64,000 nt of DNA from Myxosarcina sp. GI1 (GCF_000756305.1 NZ_JRFE01000014.1:728220-792219), one strand, 5' to 3'; shown: positions 40,355 through 50,722, counted from the first letter of the stretch. Numbers and translations are program-made. The notes: a model not told the origin generated them from the sequence alone.

Positions 40355-40744
40355 ATGTTAAAAACTACTTATACAGAAAACGGTTACTACCTAAACTATT
40401 TGAACGAATCTTTGTCTGATTGGTTAAATACCAGGTATTTAGTTTATTTGCGAGCAACAGTTAGCATTTATGTCCACAAAAATGCGATTGCCAGTATTAT
40501 GCTACCTCGCAATTTATTTCACATCAGTCTTCTTAAAGCTTTACAAGCTGAAAGCCAAAACGTTTACGAGATTACAATTTGCGATGAAGAATTTATAGAA
40601 GTTTCTTTGAAAGGTATTTGGTTAGCTAACCACGAAGTCAGTGATGAAGGAATTTTTGTTTGTGACTTAGGCAACCGTGTAGAAAGCTGTATATATCAAA
40701 TATGGCAAGAGTCGCAACTAGGAGTTTCCGTATTAGGTGAATAG
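40355..40744 (+). CDS. Conserved-looking protein of unknown function upstream of nirA
   Basis: The 129-residue protein starts MLKTTYTENGYYLNYLNESL and has a mixed alpha/beta pattern without membrane segments or recognisable catalytic motif. The spacing AAAGGAGCTTAATG gives a strong ribosome-binding site, which supports the start. It is the gene just before the nitrate locus but separated by about 800 bp, so a shared transcript is unlikely. Function unknown. Confidence 0.65.
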   Translation: MLKTTYTENGYYLNYLNESLSDWLNTRYLVYLRATVSIYVHKNAIASIMLPRNLFHISLLKALQAESQNVYEITICDEEFIEVSLKGIWLANHEVSDEGIFVCDLGNRVESCIYQIWQESQLGVSVLGE

Positions 40745-41169
40745 TAACGATTCCATCGGCGGCTAGAGTTTTCCATATTATATACATAATATATATGTAT
40801 TAGTCGCCTGATAAATTTTTCTAACCTTATAGACTTTATATTTTTAATACATATAAACAGCTTTATTTTTATCAATACACTTAAAATATTTTAGATAAAT
40901 TACAGTATAGCGTTACGAACTTAGATTAAGAAATTCATTACTTATTACTTATGGGCAAGTCAATTAACTTGTCCTAAATAATTTACGTACTGCGGTACAT
41001 TTTGAATCAGTCAAGCATTAGGCACTAGGCATGGGGTATTTCTAGATTTTGTGCATAGTGCTGTTTTTAGTTGAAAGTTTGAAATTAACTCTAAAATGCG
41101 TTTTTTGCATCTGTCTGATGCTATGAATACATATTATTTGGCAAAATACCTTACTGTTTTTGGAGTTTG

Positions 41170-41183
41170 GTGACAATATATAC
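41170..41183 (+). promoter_or_regulatory. Near-consensus NtcA box upstream of nirA
   Basis: GTGACAATATATAC differs from GTA-N8-TAC by one base. TAATTT at 41204-41209, 20 nt further on, fits the -10 pattern TAN3T. This would place transcription start near 41215 and make a leader of about 330 nt for nirA. Confidence 0.55.
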
Positions 41184-41207
41184 AAAAAGTTTGGGTCTAT
41201 CCTTAAT

Positions 41208-41530
41208 TTAATATACATAACCAATATCTTTAATCTGTAGAGAGATTACTCATGTCCAGTTGAATAAATATCGCTCTCCAGACATTAGACAATTTTTTAA
41301 ATAAATTGCCACAACGTTCGCGGGCTGTTGGCTGCCAAACAGAGCGAATAGACCTTAACTAATGCATTTGACGGACGACACAAGCCAAGGGTTCGTGTCT
41401 TGAGGAGGGGGAAACAGTCGGGAAACCCGACCATGTTCCACCCCTTGTTGGCTCAAGATCCTGGAACCTCGCCCCGAATCAAATTTGGGGGACGCGCCCT
41501 TACGATAACAGCCAAACTTAATATACATAA
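41208..41530. repeat. 13-bp perfect direct repeats bracketing the nirA leader
   Basis: TTAATATACATAA occurs at 41208-41220 and again at 41518-41530, so it flanks a 297-bp segment holding the structured RNA. The second copy touches the nirA ribosome-binding site. It may be a target duplication, a deletion/duplication scar or a repeated promoter or operator element. Confidence 0.7.
41316..41500 (+). ncRNA. Structured RNA upstream of nirA, HEARO/omega-RNA-like
   Basis: Five stems can be drawn. P1: GTTCGC...CTGTTGG with CCAAACAG...GCGAAT (41316-41349). P2: CCTTAA with TTGACGG (41353-41374). P3: GACAC/GTGTC (41377-41399). P4: CTTGAG/CTCAAG (41399-41457) enclosing GGGGGAA/TTCC-CCC and an inner GTCGGG/CCCGAC hairpin with AAA loop. 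P5: CCCCGAAT/ATTTGGGG (41472-41490). The P3 loop sequence AGCCAA (41383-41388) is complementary to TTGGCT (41448-41453), giving a pseudoknot. GC content jumps above the AT-rich flanks. From memory, length, pseudoknot and stem order resemble HEARO RNA, the omega-RNA of IscB nucleases. A cis-regulatory leader of nirA is the alternative. No iscB is present in the window. Confidence 0.6.
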
Positions 41531-41542
41531 AGGAGAAATCTG

Positions 41543-43096
41543 ATGGTAGGAACTACCAAATCAGCTAAACTAAACAAATTTGAGAAATTTAAAGCTGAAA
41601 AAGATGGATTAGCGGTTAAAGACGAAATAGAAAAGTTTGCCAAACTAGGTTGGGAAGCAATCGATAAAACCGATCTCGAACATCGGCTGAAATGGTTGGG
41701 AATTTTTTATCGTCCCGTAACTCCAGGTAAATTTATGCTGCGGATGCGGACTCCCAACGGTATAGTTACCAGCGAACAGATGAAAGCTTATGGTGAAATC
41801 GTGCAGCGTTATGGGGAAGACGGCAGCGCAGATATTACTACCAGACAAAATATTCAGTTACGGGGTGTGAGGTTAGAAGATATTCCAGATATTTTTCAAC
41901 GTTTTAAAGCGTTGGGACTAACCAGCGTTCAATCGGGAATGGACAATGTCCGCAATCTTACTGGTTCGCCAATGGCAGGAATCGATGCTGACGAACTAAT
42001 TGATACTCGCGAACTGGTACAAAGAACTCAGGACATGATTACTAATAGCGGTAAAGGTAATTATGACTTTACTAACCTACCTCGTAAATTTAATATTGCT
42101 ATTGAAGGCGGTAGAGATAATTCCGTACATGCCGAAATTAATGATATTGCTTTCGTTCCTGCATATCGCGAAGGAGAACTAGGTTTTAATGTATTGGTTG
42201 GCGGTTTTTTCTCTGCCAAACGTTGTGAAGCGGCGATTCCCCTTAATGCCTGGGTGGGGGTAAACGATGATGTGGTAGAGTTGTCTCGCGCCATTTTAAC
42301 TGTCTATCGCGATCGCGGCAGTCGTGCCAATCGCCAAAAATCTCGGATGATGTGGCTGATTGAAGAAATTGGCTTGTCAGAATTTCGCTCTCTAGTAGAG
42401 GCTGAATTTGGTAAGCCACTGGCAACTGCAACGGAAGAAGATTTAATCGATTGGGAAAAAAGAGATCATATAGGAGTATTCAAGCAAAAACAGCCTGGAT
42501 TAAACTACGTTGGGATGCACGTACCTGCTGGCAGACTGCAAGCTTCAGATTTGTTCGATTTGGCTCGTCTGGCAGAAGTCTACGGCACTGGAGAAATTCG
42601 CCTGACTGTCGAGCAGAATTTATTAATTCCCCATATTCCCGATGAAAATCTCGATGCCTTTTTAGCCGAACCTTTACTTAAAAAATTTACCCTCGAACCC
42701 CAGTCTTTAGAAAGATCTTTAGTTTCTTGTACGGGATCTCGTTTTTGTAATTTTGCTTTGGTAGAAACCAAACAACGGGCATTAGCTATGGCACGAGAAT
42801 TAGACCGCGAACTTGAAGTTCCTGACAAAGTTAGAATTCATTGGACGGGATGTCCTAATTCCTGCGGACAACCACAAGTAGCCGATATTGGCTTTATGGG
42901 TACAAAAGTACGTAAAGATGGCAAAACTGTTGAAGGAGTAGATCTTTACATGGGTGGTAAAGTTGGTAAAAACGCCAAATTAGGCGATCTGGTAGAAAAA
43001 GGTATTGCCTGTGACGAATTAAAGCCAGTTTTAAAAAAAATTTTAATCGAGCAGTTCGGAGCCAAGCCAAAAACGGTTCAAACACGATCGAGTTAG
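41543..43096 (+). CDS. nirA: Ferredoxin-nitrite reductase
   Basis: The 517-residue protein has the sulfite/nitrite reductase repeats and the four cysteines that hold the 4Fe-4S cluster and siroheme: CTGSRFC near residue 396 and CPNSC near 440. It reduces nitrite to ammonium with six electrons from ferredoxin. AAAGGAG precedes the ATG at optimal distance. It opens the nitrate assimilation locus. Between the promoter-like region and the gene lies the structured RNA described separately. A strong terminator follows the stop. Confidence 0.97.
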   Translation: MVGTTKSAKLNKFEKFKAEKDGLAVKDEIEKFAKLGWEAIDKTDLEHRLKWLGIFYRPVTPGKFMLRMRTPNGIVTSEQMKAYGEIVQRYGEDGSADITTRQNIQLRGVRLEDIPDIFQRFKALGLTSVQSGMDNVRNLTGSPMAGIDADELIDTRELVQRTQDMITNSGKGNYDFTNLPRKFNIAIEGGRDNSVHAEINDIAFVPAYREGELGFNVLVGGFFSAKRCEAAIPLNAWVGVNDDVVELSRAILTVYRDRGSRANRQKSRMMWLIEEIGLSEFRSLVEAEFGKPLATATEEDLIDWEKRDHIGVFKQKQPGLNYVGMHVPAGRLQASDLFDLARLAEVYGTGEIRLTVEQNLLIPHIPDENLDAFLAEPLLKKFTLEPQSLERSLVSCTGSRFCNFALVETKQRALAMARELDRELEVPDKVRIHWTGCPNSCGQPQVADIGFMGTKVRKDGKTVEGVDLYMGGKVGKNAKLGDLVEKGIACDELKPVLKKILIEQFGAKPKTVQTRSS

Positions 43097-43140
43097 TATT
43101 TTGTGACTGCATAGTACCCGATCGCTTATAGTTCGATGTC

Positions 43141-43179
43141 AAAAATGGACTGAAGATAAAATTCTTCAGTCCATTTTTT
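43141..43179 (+). terminator. Strong terminator after nirA
   Basis: A perfect 15-bp stem AAAAATGGACTGAAG / CTTCAGTCCATTTTT (43141-43155 and 43164-43178) with an 8-nt loop and T-run. Because its ends are A and T runs, it could act in both directions. It separates nirA from nrtP. Confidence 0.93.
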
Positions 43180-43256
43180 GTTGTGGCAGTCGCCAAAAAA
43201 GTAAATGCAATAAACGTGTTTTTGTCATGCAAACAATACATAAAACTTAAAATTTA

Positions 43257-43270
43257 GTAGTTAAATATAC
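43257..43270 (+). promoter_or_regulatory. NtcA-binding box upstream of nrtP
   Basis: GTAGTTAAATATAC is a perfect GTA-N8-TAC box, 234 nt before the nrtP ATG. The possible -10 element TAACAT at 43300-43305 lies about 29 nt downstream, somewhat far. It implies that nrtP has its own nitrogen-controlled promoter apart from nirA. Confidence 0.7.
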
Positions 43271-43503
43271 GAAAAAAAAAAGCCAACAATGTGAATCTAT
43301 AACATTAGAGATATATCGATTTATTAAAACGTAATCGGAAGTTTTTATTAATGATAAAAAGCTCTTTAATTTTAAAAAGAAGCAAACAAATGTTATCTCT
43401 TACATCGAAAACAACTCAAGTCAATAATTTTTCTCTAACTTGAGTTTTTAAAAATGAAAATTTCGCTCATCGCATCTATTTAAATATTAAAGGAAGGTAG
43501 AAT

Positions 43504-45066
43504 ATGCTTGGAGAAATGTGGCAACTCAGGGGTAGATATAAGATTCTACATATGACCTGGTTTGCATTCTTTTTATCTTTTGTCGTCTGGTTTAACCTGG
43601 CTCCTCTGGCAACGACAATTGCCGCCGATCTAGGCTTAGAAGTAAGTCAAATCAGAACCCTGGCTATTTGTAACGTCGCTCTAACCGTCCCTGCTCGAAT
43701 TATTATTGGGATGGTTTTAGACAGATATGGACCGAGAATTACCTTTTCCGCTTTGTTGATGTATGCAGCAATTCCCTGTTTGCTGTTTGCTGCCGCTCAA
43801 GATTTCAGCCATCTGATTATCGCTCGGCTACTGATGGGTATTGTCGGTGCTGGATTTGTGATTGGTATTCGTATGGTAGCTGAGTGGTTTCCACCTAAAG
43901 AAATCGGTCTGGCGGAAGGTATTTATGGCGGTTGGGGTAACTTTGGTTCGGCATTTTCGGCATTTACTCTAGCTATGGTCGGTGCCTGGCTTTCTTTCGG
44001 TGCCGTCAACCCTGCAACTAACGAAGCAGTAATTAACTGGCGGGCTGCGATCGCGCTAACAGGTATCATAGCCGCTCTTTACGGCATTTTCTATTTCTTT
44101 AATGCTGAAGATACACCTCCTGGTAAAGTTTACAAACGTCCGAAAAACACTAGAGGGCTAGAAGTAACTAGCAAAAAAGACTTTGGGTTTTTGATGCTGA
44201 TGAATATTCCCCTTACTGGAGTTTTAATGCTGCTAGCTTGGCGTTTGTCTCAGGTAGGACTTTATGGCATCGGTACGATGTTTATTATCTGGGTATGTCT
44301 GCTCGGTCTATATGCCTTTCAAGCTTACAATTGCTGGAATGTAAACAAAGAACTATTAAACGGTACCAAACGCTATCCTCCCGAAGACCGCTACAACTTC
44401 TCTCAGGTGGCAATACTCCAGCTTACCTACATTGTTAATTTTGGTTCGGAACTAGCAGTAGTTTCAATGCTTCCCGATTTTTTTGAAGGTACTTTTTCGC
44501 TGTCTCCCGCTCAAGCAGGGATGATTGCTTCTAGCTATGCTTTTATGAACCTGGTAGCTCGTCCTGGTGGTGGTTTGATTTCTGATAAGCTGGGCAGTCG
44601 CAAACTAACAATGGGAGTGCTTACAGGCTGTATGGGTATTGGCTATTTACTATTAGGTACGGTTACCAGTAGCTGGTTTTTACCCGCAGCAGTGCTTCTA
44701 ACTATGGCTTGTTCTTTCTTCGTTCAGGCTGGTGAAGGTTCTACTTTTGCGATCGTTCCCCTGGTCAAGCGTCGCGTTACGGGTCAGATAGCTGGTAACG
44801 TCGGAGCTTATGGCAACGTCGGAGCAGTAATATACCTGACCATATTTAGTTTGCTTCCCACTTGGTTGGGTGGGGGTGAAGATCCCTCGGCAGCAATTGT
44901 TGCAGCTTCCAATCGCTCCTTTTTTCAAATTATGGGTGTAGCTGCCCTTATCGTTGCTGCTTTATGTTTTGTAGTTCTCAAAGAACCTCAAGGTTCATTT
45001 GCCGAACATCATAAAGATGAAGAGGAAATTTCGCAGTCAAGAGTTGAAACAGAAATGAATATCTAA
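43504..45066 (+). CDS. nrtP: Nitrate/nitrite transporter, MFS type
   Basis: The 520-residue protein has twelve hydrophobic segments and the NNP family signature regions: [20 protein letters not shown] near residue 120 and the second motif [16 protein letters not shown] near 358. It brings in nitrate and nitrite across the plasma membrane. Many marine or brackish cyanobacteria use this permease rather than the ABC-type NrtABCD. A good ribosome-binding site (AAAGGAAGG) precedes the ATG. It sits between nirA and narB as in other NrtP-bearing genomes. Confidence 0.95.
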   Translation: MLGEMWQLRGRYKILHMTWFAFFLSFVVWFNLAPLATTIAADLGLEVSQIRTLAICNVALTVPARIIIGMVLDRYGPRITFSALLMYAAIPCLLFAAAQDFSHLIIARLLMGIVGAGFVIGIRMVAEWFPPKEIGLAEGIYGGWGNFGSAFSAFTLAMVGAWLSFGAVNPATNEAVINWRAAIALTGIIAALYGIFYFFNAEDTPPGKVYKRPKNTRGLEVTSKKDFGFLMLMNIPLTGVLMLLAWRLSQVGLYGIGTMFIIWVCLLGLYAFQAYNCWNVNKELLNGTKRYPPEDRYNFSQVAILQLTYIVNFGSELAVVSMLPDFFEGTFSLSPAQAGMIASSYAFMNLVARPGGGLISDKLGSRKLTMGVLTGCMGIGYLLLGTVTSSWFLPAAVLLTMACSFFVQAGEGSTFAIVPLVKRRVTGQIAGNVGAYGNVGAVIYLTIFSLLPTWLGGGEDPSAAIVAASNRSFFQIMGVAALIVAALCFVVLKEPQGSFAEHHKDEEEISQSRVETEMNI

Positions 45067-45142
45067 GAGGTTATCTTAGAAATCTAAAAAGTCATGGTTG
45101 ACTGACTAATTAGGATTCAAATAAAACTAACCTGAAATTTAT

Positions 45143-45184
45143 GGTCAAAAGTCAAGCAATTTTTTAATTTTTTGGCTTTTGACC
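45143..45184 (+). terminator. Hairpin between nrtP and narB
   Basis: A 13-bp stem GGTCAAAAGTCAA / TTGGCTTTTGACC (one G-U pair) with a 16-nt T/A-rich loop, followed by a T-rich stretch. It may cut or attenuate read-through from nrtP into narB. No gene is seen in the spacer 45067-45401. Confidence 0.55.
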
Positions 45185-45401
45185 TTTGAATTTTTAATCA
45201 AAATGATAATAAAATTTAATCTATTTTATAGATTAAAAGTTTAATTGACAACAATAGTAAATAACACAATTAGCTATAAATATTGAAAAGCAAGAATTTA
45301 TTCACAAAAGCTTACTCAATATAGATACTTTTCTTTTAAATTAGAGCGAATATTTAAATAGCAGTTTGCCAAAAAAAATCTTGAATTGGGAGAACAGCGA
45401 C

Positions 45402-47690
45402 GTGACCGAACCGACTAAAACCTTATGTCCCTATTGTGGAGTTGGCTGTGGCTTAGAGGTGCTTCCTCCAGCGCAGCCAGGAAAAGCAGTCAATCGAGAT
45501 AGTCAGGGAAATCCACTGTGGCAGGTTAGGGGCGATCGCTCTCACCCATCTAGTAAGGGTAAAATTTGCGTTAAAGGCGGTACGGTTGCCGAATCTCTCG
45601 ATAAAGATCGTCTTAAGTATCCGATGCTCAGAGATTCTTTAGACGATCCATTTCGGCAGGTTAGTTGGGATGAAGCTTTCAATAAAATTGTGACTCGCAT
45701 TCGAGAGGTCAAAGCTACTCAAGGTGTCGAGGCAATATGTATGTATGGTTCGGGGCAGTTCCAGACCGAAGATTATTACCTCGCTCAAAAACTGCTCAAA
45801 GGCTGTCTGGGAACTAACAACTTTGATGCCAATTCTCGTCTTTGTATGTCATCAGCAGTAGCGGGATATATTCAAAGCTTTGGTTCTGATGGTCCACCCT
45901 GTTGTTATGATGACCTCGAAGAAACCGACTGTGCTTTTCTAATCGGTACTAATACTGCCGAATGTCACCCTATAGTTTTCAATCGCTTGCGAATACATCA
46001 CAAAAAAAATCGTAAAGTAAAAATGATTGTGGTCGATCCTCGGCGTACCAAAACCGCTGAAGCTGCCGATTTACATTTGCCAATTAAACCAGGTACGGAT
46101 ATAGATTTACTCAACGGCATAGCTTATCTGTTGATGCGCTGGAGCAATCTAGACACTCTATTTATCGATGAATGTACTCAAGGGTTTAGCGAGTACGCTC
46201 AAATAATTCAGCACTATCCCCCAGAGTTGGTCGCAAGACGTTGCGGCATTCGCATCGATCGCCTGGAAGAAGCCGCTCGTTATTGGGCAGAGTCGGAAAG
46301 GGTACTTTCTATGTGGTCGATGGGCGTAAATCAGTCTAGCGAAGGAACGGCAAAAGTTCGCACGATTATCAACCTGCACTTGATGACGGGTAATATTGGC
46401 AAACCTGGTGCGGGACCTTTTTCGCTTACGGGACAACCCAACGCTATGGGAGGTAGAGAAGCAGGAGGACTAGCTCATATTCTTCCTGGTTATCGACTAG
46501 TTAAAAATTCCCAACATCGCGCCCAAGTAGAACGCCTCTGGAAACTACCAGAAGGGAGTATTTCCTCCCATCCTGGAAAAGATGCCTGGAGTATGATTAC
46601 AGGACTAGAAACGGGAGAAGTAGGATTGTTGTGGGTAGCAGCGACCAATCCTGCCGTTAGTATGCCCGATCTAGTTAGAACCAAAAAGGCTCTATTAAAA
46701 TCACCGTTTACCATCTATCAAGACGCTTACTTCCCTACAGAAACAGCAGCTTATGCTCACGTACTGTTACCCGCGGCACAGTGGGGAGAAAAAACGGGAA
46801 CCATGACCAATTCCGAACGGGTCGTTACTCTGTGTCCTCAGTTTCGCCAAAGACCAGGAGTAGCCAAAGCAGATTGGGAAATTTTTGCTGAAGTGGGTCG
46901 TCGTTTGGGCTATGAAAAAGAATTTGACTTTGCCAATTCTGCCGAGGTTTATCGCGAATTTGTTAAATTAACTAAAAACCGCCCTTGCGACATGAGTGGT
47001 TTGAGTTATCAAAAATTGGCGAAAACTCCCCTACAGTGGCCTTATCCCGATAACGAAATTATAGATACAAGTAAGAAAGGCGATCGAGACAATGGATTGT
47101 TTTCTTCTTTATTCTCCGATAAAAAGGACTCCAATAGCTCTGGCGAACCCAAACGACTCTATACCAAGGGTGAATTTAATACTGCCGACAAACGAGCAAA
47201 ATTTGCGGCTTTTCATTCCAAAGGTTTGGCAGAACCTTTAGACGCAGCTTATCCTTTGGTCTTGACTATCGGTCGACTTTACGAACACTGGCACACTATG
47301 ACCCGTACGGGACGGATTGAGAAAATTAATAAAATGCAGCCTCAGCCTTTTATTGAGATTCATCCTAACGATGCCGAGAAATCTGGAATTGAAGCCGAAG
47401 CAACGGTCGAAGTGCGATCGCGCCGAGGTTGTGGTCGGTTTGTAGCTAAAATAACCAAGGCGATCGCACCTGGAACGGTATTTGTACCTATGCACTGGGG
47501 AGCTTTATGGGCAGATGCAGCTGAAGCTAATAGTATGACTCATCCCGAGGCCTGTCCGATTTCTCTGCAACCAGAGTTAAAAGCCTGTGCGGTGAATATA
47601 GCTCCTGTAAAAAACGAAACTGAAGCATTTGCCGAACAGCCTCAACCTATTCGGGCTTTGCTTGAAGTTAAAGAATCTGTTTCTGTTTAA
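45402..47690 (+). CDS. narB: Ferredoxin-nitrate reductase (molybdopterin)
   Basis: The GTG at 45402 is preferred because GGGAG lies at ribosome-binding distance. A TTG 36 nt upstream is in frame. The product has 762 residues. The N-terminal cysteines CPYCGVGC, with a further one in GKICVKGG, hold the 4Fe-4S cluster. Later segments ([35 protein letters not shown]) belong to the bis-MGD molybdenum fold. NarB reduces nitrate to nitrite with ferredoxin. The following narM gene starts 24 nt after the stop and should be co-transcribed. Confidence 0.96.
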   Translation: MTEPTKTLCPYCGVGCGLEVLPPAQPGKAVNRDSQGNPLWQVRGDRSHPSSKGKICVKGGTVAESLDKDRLKYPMLRDSLDDPFRQVSWDEAFNKIVTRIREVKATQGVEAICMYGSGQFQTEDYYLAQKLLKGCLGTNNFDANSRLCMSSAVAGYIQSFGSDGPPCCYDDLEETDCAFLIGTNTAECHPIVFNRLRIHHKKNRKVKMIVVDPRRTKTAEAADLHLPIKPGTDIDLLNGIAYLLMRWSNLDTLFIDECTQGFSEYAQIIQHYPPELVARRCGIRIDRLEEAARYWAESERVLSMWSMGVNQSSEGTAKVRTIINLHLMTGNIGKPGAGPFSLTGQPNAMGGREAGGLAHILPGYRLVKNSQHRAQVERLWKLPEGSISSHPGKDAWSMITGLETGEVGLLWVAATNPAVSMPDLVRTKKALLKSPFTIYQDAYFPTETAAYAHVLLPAAQWGEKTGTMTNSERVVTLCPQFRQRPGVAKADWEIFAEVGRRLGYEKEFDFANSAEVYREFVKLTKNRPCDMSGLSYQKLAKTPLQWPYPDNEIIDTSKKGDRDNGLFSSLFSDKKDSNSSGEPKRLYTKGEFNTADKRAKFAAFHSKGLAEPLDAAYPLVLTIGRLYEHWHTMTRTGRIEKINKMQPQPFIEIHPNDAEKSGIEAEATVEVRSRRGCGRFVAKITKAIAPGTVFVPMHWGALWADAAEANSMTHPEACPISLQPELKACAVNIAPVKNETEAFAEQPQPIRALLEVKESVSV

Positions 47691-47714
47691 AATAAAAAAA
47701 ATTAGGAATTAGCC

Positions 47715-48188
47715 GTGTCTCAGTTCTCGCTCTCTAACCTACCCTATTTTCAATTTGAAGCTGATTTCACCGAATCGCTACGCTGTATCCCAATGATTGT
47801 CAGAATGAAGCTAGATACCTGTGGGGTAAAGTTAAAGCTGCACCATTGGAATTTACTCGATACCACAGAGCGGCTGACACTGGTAGAAATGCCCTGTGAG
47901 ACAGAAGCAGAAGCAGCAGCTTATCGCCAATGGTTACAGAGTTTAATAACCAAAAAAACGGGAAAACCCGCAGGAGAACTAGCTGTATCTCCCCATTCTC
48001 CCTGGCTAAATGATACAGTTATTCCCGATGCGGTTACTGCTAAAGCTCGCGAATTGAAAATAGATCTACATCTCCACCAGTGGCAAAAACTTACACCCCT
48101 ACAGCGTTTTGCTTTAATTAAACTCAGTCGTCCCAGTCATGAAAATCAGAATTTTTTACCTGCCCTCAAAGAATTTAATCTAACTTAA
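47715..48188 (+). CDS. narM: Nitrate reductase associated protein
   Basis: The 157-residue protein, with a GTG start, begins MSQFSLSNLPYFQFEADFTE and contains CIPMIVRMKLDTCGVKLKL. It matches the nitrate-reductase-associated protein NarM, which is needed for active NarB in cyanobacteria. Its place directly behind narB supports the call. A short inverted repeat GAGCG/CGCTC plus T (48204-48218) follows and may be a weak terminator. Confidence 0.9.
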   Translation: MSQFSLSNLPYFQFEADFTESLRCIPMIVRMKLDTCGVKLKLHHWNLLDTTERLTLVEMPCETEAEAAAYRQWLQSLITKKTGKPAGELAVSPHSPWLNDTVIPDAVTAKARELKIDLHLHQWQKLTPLQRFALIKLSRPSHENQNFLPALKEFNLT

Positions 48189-48218
48189 ACAATATTTATT
48201 AAGGAGCGCACGCTCTTT

Positions 48219-48270
48219 CAACAATGAACATTGATAATTGCACATTGTTTATTGCTTACTGTTAATTGTC
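48219..48270. repeat. Dispersed CAATGA/TCATTG spacer repeat
   Basis: Units such as ACAATGAACATTGATAATTG and TTGTTTATTGCTTACTG repeat the family seen at 16180-16292. Confidence 0.45.
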
Positions 48271-48378
48271 GAATACACTCTCATTCGATTACTCACTCTC
48301 AATTTAGATCTTCAAATTCAGATAGTGTTAGGATCGCCACAGAAAAAGAAAGTGAGAGAATAAGGAAAAGTAAACTTA

Positions 48379-50526
48379 ATGCAAGAATTCGATAAGTCAA
48401 TATCCTTTGATGCCAGGGATATTAGGCTCAAGGTAGGTCTGCTCGCGCCACAAGCAGGCGGTTCCGTACTAATCCAGTCGGGAGATACGGCGGTTTTAGT
48501 AACTGCAACTAGAGCTAAGGGAAGAGAAGGAATCGATTTTTTACCACTAATTGTTGATTACGAAGAAAGACAATATGCCGCAGGGCGTATTCCTGGCGGT
48601 TTTTTGCGCCGAGAAGGGCGACCTCCAGAAAAAGCTACACTCACCAGTAGATTGATCGATCGACCTTTGCGCCCTCTATTACCTAGCTGGTTGCGAGACG
48701 ATATTCAAATAGTTGCTACTACCCTGTCAATGGATGAAGACGTACCTCCCGACGTGCTGGCAGTAACTGGAGCATCAGTAGCGGTATTACTCGCCAAAAT
48801 TCCCTTTTACGGTCCGATGGCAGCAGTCAGAGTCGGTTTGGTAGGAGATGATTTTATTATCAATCCTACTTATAAAGAAGTGGGACAGGGAGATTTAGAT
48901 CTAGTAGTAGCTGGTAGTCCCGATGGCGTGGTAATGGTGGAAGCAGGAGCCAACCAGCTACCAGAACAAGATATTATCGAGGCGATTGATTTTGGCTACG
49001 AAGCCGTACAAGAATTGATTCAGGCTCAAAGAGATTTGATAAAAGAGTTGGGCATTGAAATTGTTACTGCCGAACCTCCCGAAGAACCAGTCAATCTCGA
49101 TAAATTTATTAGCGATCGCGCTACAGAAGATATCAAACAGATTCTCTCTCAATACGACCTAGATAAAAACGGTCGCGATGAAGCTCTAGATGCCATTAAA
49201 CAAACCAAAATTGAATCAGCGATCGCCGAACTGCCAGAAGACGATGAACTTGTTATCGCTACTACTGAAGATCCTAAAGCGATCGGTAAGTCTTTTAAAG
49301 CTCTGACCAAAAAGCTAATGCGCGCTCAAATCGTTGAAGAAGGAATTAGAGTGGACGGGCGCAAGCTAGACGAAGTTAGACCGATAAGCTGTAGAGTAGG
49401 ACTGTTGCCTCAAAGGGTTCACGGTAGCGGACTGTTTAAAAGAGGATTGACCCAAGTGCTATCGGTAACTACTTTAGGGACTTCGGGAGATGCTCAAGAT
49501 GTAGGTGAAGAACTCAATCCTCAAGACGAAAAACGCTATCTCCACCACTATAATTTTCCTCCCTATTCGGTAGGAGAAACCAAACCGATGCGATCGCCAG
49601 GACGCAGAGAAATCGGTCACGGTGCTTTAGCCGAACGCGCTCTAATTCCCGTTTTGCCAAGTCAAGAAGAGTTTCCTTACGTCTTACGTGTGGTTTCGGA
49701 AGTTTTATCTTCTAATGGCTCTACCTCAATGGGTTCGGTATGTGGCTCTACCCTGGCTTTAATGGATGCGGGAGTACCAATTAGCAAACCTGTTAGCGGT
49801 GCGGCAATGGGTTTGATTAAAGAAGGCGAAGAAGTCAGAATTTTAACCGACATCCAGGGCATTGAAGACTTTTTGGGCGACATGGATTTTAAAGTTGCGG
49901 GAACGGATACGGGAATTACCGCCCTGCAAATGGATATGAAAATTACGGGTTTATCATTAGCAACCGTTGCTAAAGCGATTCAACAGGCGCAGCCAGCGAG
50001 AATGCACATTCTCGAAAAAATGGTTGAAGAGATCGCCGAACCCCGTAAGGAACTATCTCCTTATGCACCTCGTTTGTTAACCATGAAGATCGATCCCGAT
50101 TTAATTGGTATGGTAATTGGACCTTCTGGTAAAACTATCAAAGCCATTACCGAGCAGACAGGAGCTAAAATTGACATTGAAGATGACGGTACGGTAGTTA
50201 TTGCGGCAGTCGAAGCTGAAAAAGCCGAAAAAGCTAGAAAAACTATCTTCAACATTACGCGCAAGCTAACCGAAGGGGATGTTTATGTCGGTAAAGTTAC
50301 CAGAATTATCGACATTGGAGCATTTGTAGAAATTCTACCTGGCAAAGAAGGAATGATTCACATTTCTCAGCTAGCTGAAGGAAGAGTAGGCAAGGTTGAA
50401 GATGAAGTAGCAGTTGGCGATGAAATTGTGGTTAAAATACGCGGTTTCGATCAAAAAAATCGCCTCAATTTAACTAGATTGGGAATTCATCCCGAAGAGG
50501 CTGCTGCTGCTAGAGCTTCTGTTTAA
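48379..50526 (+). CDS. pnp: Polyribonucleotide nucleotidyltransferase
   Basis: The 715-residue protein has two RNase PH domains (first around 10-230, second around 320-545, with [18 protein letters not shown]), a KH domain ([20 protein letters not shown] near 575) and an S1 domain ([20 protein letters not shown] near 640). PNPase degrades or tails RNA with phosphate. It stands alone, without rpsO next to it. Confidence 0.97.
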   Translation: MQEFDKSISFDARDIRLKVGLLAPQAGGSVLIQSGDTAVLVTATRAKGREGIDFLPLIVDYEERQYAAGRIPGGFLRREGRPPEKATLTSRLIDRPLRPLLPSWLRDDIQIVATTLSMDEDVPPDVLAVTGASVAVLLAKIPFYGPMAAVRVGLVGDDFIINPTYKEVGQGDLDLVVAGSPDGVVMVEAGANQLPEQDIIEAIDFGYEAVQELIQAQRDLIKELGIEIVTAEPPEEPVNLDKFISDRATEDIKQILSQYDLDKNGRDEALDAIKQTKIESAIAELPEDDELVIATTEDPKAIGKSFKALTKKLMRAQIVEEGIRVDGRKLDEVRPISCRVGLLPQRVHGSGLFKRGLTQVLSVTTLGTSGDAQDVGEELNPQDEKRYLHHYNFPPYSVGETKPMRSPGRREIGHGALAERALIPVLPSQEEFPYVLRVVSEVLSSNGSTSMGSVCGSTLALMDAGVPISKPVSGAAMGLIKEGEEVRILTDIQGIEDFLGDMDFKVAGTDTGITALQMDMKITGLSLATVAKAIQQAQPARMHILEKMVEEIAEPRKELSPYAPRLLTMKIDPDLIGMVIGPSGKTIKAITEQTGAKIDIEDDGTVVIAAVEAEKAEKARKTIFNITRKLTEGDVYVGKVTRIIDIGAFVEILPGKEGMIHISQLAEGRVGKVEDEVAVGDEIVVKIRGFDQKNRLNLTRLGIHPEEAAAARASV

Positions 50527-50722
50527 ACTAATCTCAGGCACTTATGTTATGGGGAATTTTTGTCTCTATAAAAGTGTGGGGTTGCTTTAGTTAGAGAAAG
50601 TAGGGGTATGTGACAGAGGAATAATTTTTTTACTGACAAATACCTCTATCTCTATCTCTCGCATTTTTTGATATCTTTAATGCCATTAACAGGTAAATTT
50701 AACTAATTCAATACGGCAATTT

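Noticed and set aside
40989-41000. TACTGCGGTAC as an NtcA box
   Set aside because: GTAC half-sites are there, but the spacing is N6, not N8.
41391-41400. GGTTCGTGTC as a tRNA T-arm
   Set aside because: No acceptor, D-arm or anticodon arm can be placed around it.
41316-41500. Cobalamin, TPP, FMN or glutamine riboswitch, or RNase P/SRP RNA, as identity of the nirA leader RNA
   Set aside because: None of the consensus core sequences I know for these classes is present. The layout of stems and pseudoknot does not fit them.
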